NCBI RefSeq assembly: GCF_027596085.1
Contig: NC_072450.1
Coordinates: 7,316,903 to 7,380,902, forward strand
Reading direction: 5' to 3'
Source: Anoplopoma fimbria
Taxonomy: Eukaryota > Chordata > Actinopteri > Perciformes > Anoplopomatidae
DNA: 64,000 bases
Shown one piece after another: positions 63,336 to 64,000 of the stretch (within the stretch, counting starts at the first letter, position 1; each line of letters opens with the position of its first letter). The notes beneath the pieces were generated by a model, which was not told where the DNA came from, did not search any database, and saw only the letters and a list, made by a program, of their open reading frames with translations. The position numbers and the translations under genes were made by a program.

Positions 63336-64000
63336 CGGGCACACAATACCCAACCCGCACAGCTCACTCAGAACCACAGAATGCACCGCAAGCAAAAAAA
63401 GATATAATAGAGATATAATGCAAGACGCGGATAAACCAACTCGCTAAGGCAGGAGGAATGGCAGTGGAACATCAATTAGTTACTCCAAAATCAGCACAAT
63501 TTTTGGAAGTCAAACTCTGGAAGTTTGAATCCACCCAGTAAGGGAGTCCGTCCCTTTCTGCCCCCGAGCCAAGATCACTTTCTCCACAAGTCAGAAAGTC
63601 CTAACAAGACCACTTGGGTTTCAAAAATGGAGTTGGGTTACTCTGCACCGCAGCCCGCTGAGGCAGAGCTCATTGTGGAGAAGGGTGATGGGGGGGCTCA
63701 GAGACAGACAAGGGTGAGGAGCAGGAGGGAAACCTGGGCTGGCCCACCAGAGGTTCCCTTGGAATGAAATGAGCTGGGGATTCTAGTAAACAGCTTCACC
63801 ACTGGTCCCTGTGAAGCCCAGGGGCTGCAGCATCCCATCAGGTGGTGAGGAGGTCAAAAAAATAAATAAATACAACAAATGGAGACGTGTGAGGATTCCA
63901 GCTCCATTTCTCCCACCTCGTCTCTCTGTGTGCCATCCGCCTTTCTTATCACTTAATAACCCCCTTGGTTCTCTTTCCTCATCCCTCCCCTGTTCTTCCT

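Overview
The window is vertebrate genomic DNA, most likely from a teleost fish. The signs are short exons far apart in long introns, GT-AG splice borders, a very high density of long (CA)n/(GT)n microsatellites, and dispersed repeats of teleost type: a tRNA-derived SINE with a perfect target-site duplication, and a SINE/LINE tail of the L2 (UnaL2-like) type. I see no bacterial, plasmid, phage or organelle features. The species cannot be named from this sequence.

I can support one protein-coding gene. It is on the minus strand and is neogenin (neo1), the netrin/RGM receptor of the DCC family. Three consecutive coding exons are present, read right to left: Ig domain 1 (33151 to 32828), Ig domain 2 (3953 to 3678) and the first part of Ig domain 3 (1584 to 1434). 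Splice phases agree across all joins (1/1, 1/1, 1/2). The signal-peptide exon should lie to the right of the window or remain unrecognised in it. The rest of the receptor (end of Ig3, Ig4, fibronectin III repeats, membrane segment, cytoplasmic tail) lies to the left.

Layout by region. 1-1433: intron after the Ig3 half-exon, with a complete SINE at 379-740. 1585-3677: a 2.1 kb intron. 3954-32827: a 28.9 kb intron with microsatellites, an L2-type SINE tail, several probable DNA-transposon remnants, a GC- and CpG-rich block near 15.1-15.6 kb, an AT minisatellite at 31.15-31.36 kb and one good CTCF-like site. 33152-64000: at least 30.8 kb of the first intron, with eight further long dinucleotide arrays, G-rich tracts, a second CpG-rich block near 51.5-52.0 kb and several TAAT-rich stretches that look like possible conserved noncoding elements.

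I found no clear new biological system. The best leads are three splice-bounded open segments on the plus strand, antisense to neo1 (5118-5215, 14927-14995, 36874-37014), the two intragenic CpG-rich blocks, and the inverted (GT)n/(CA)n pairs. All are testable but unproven.
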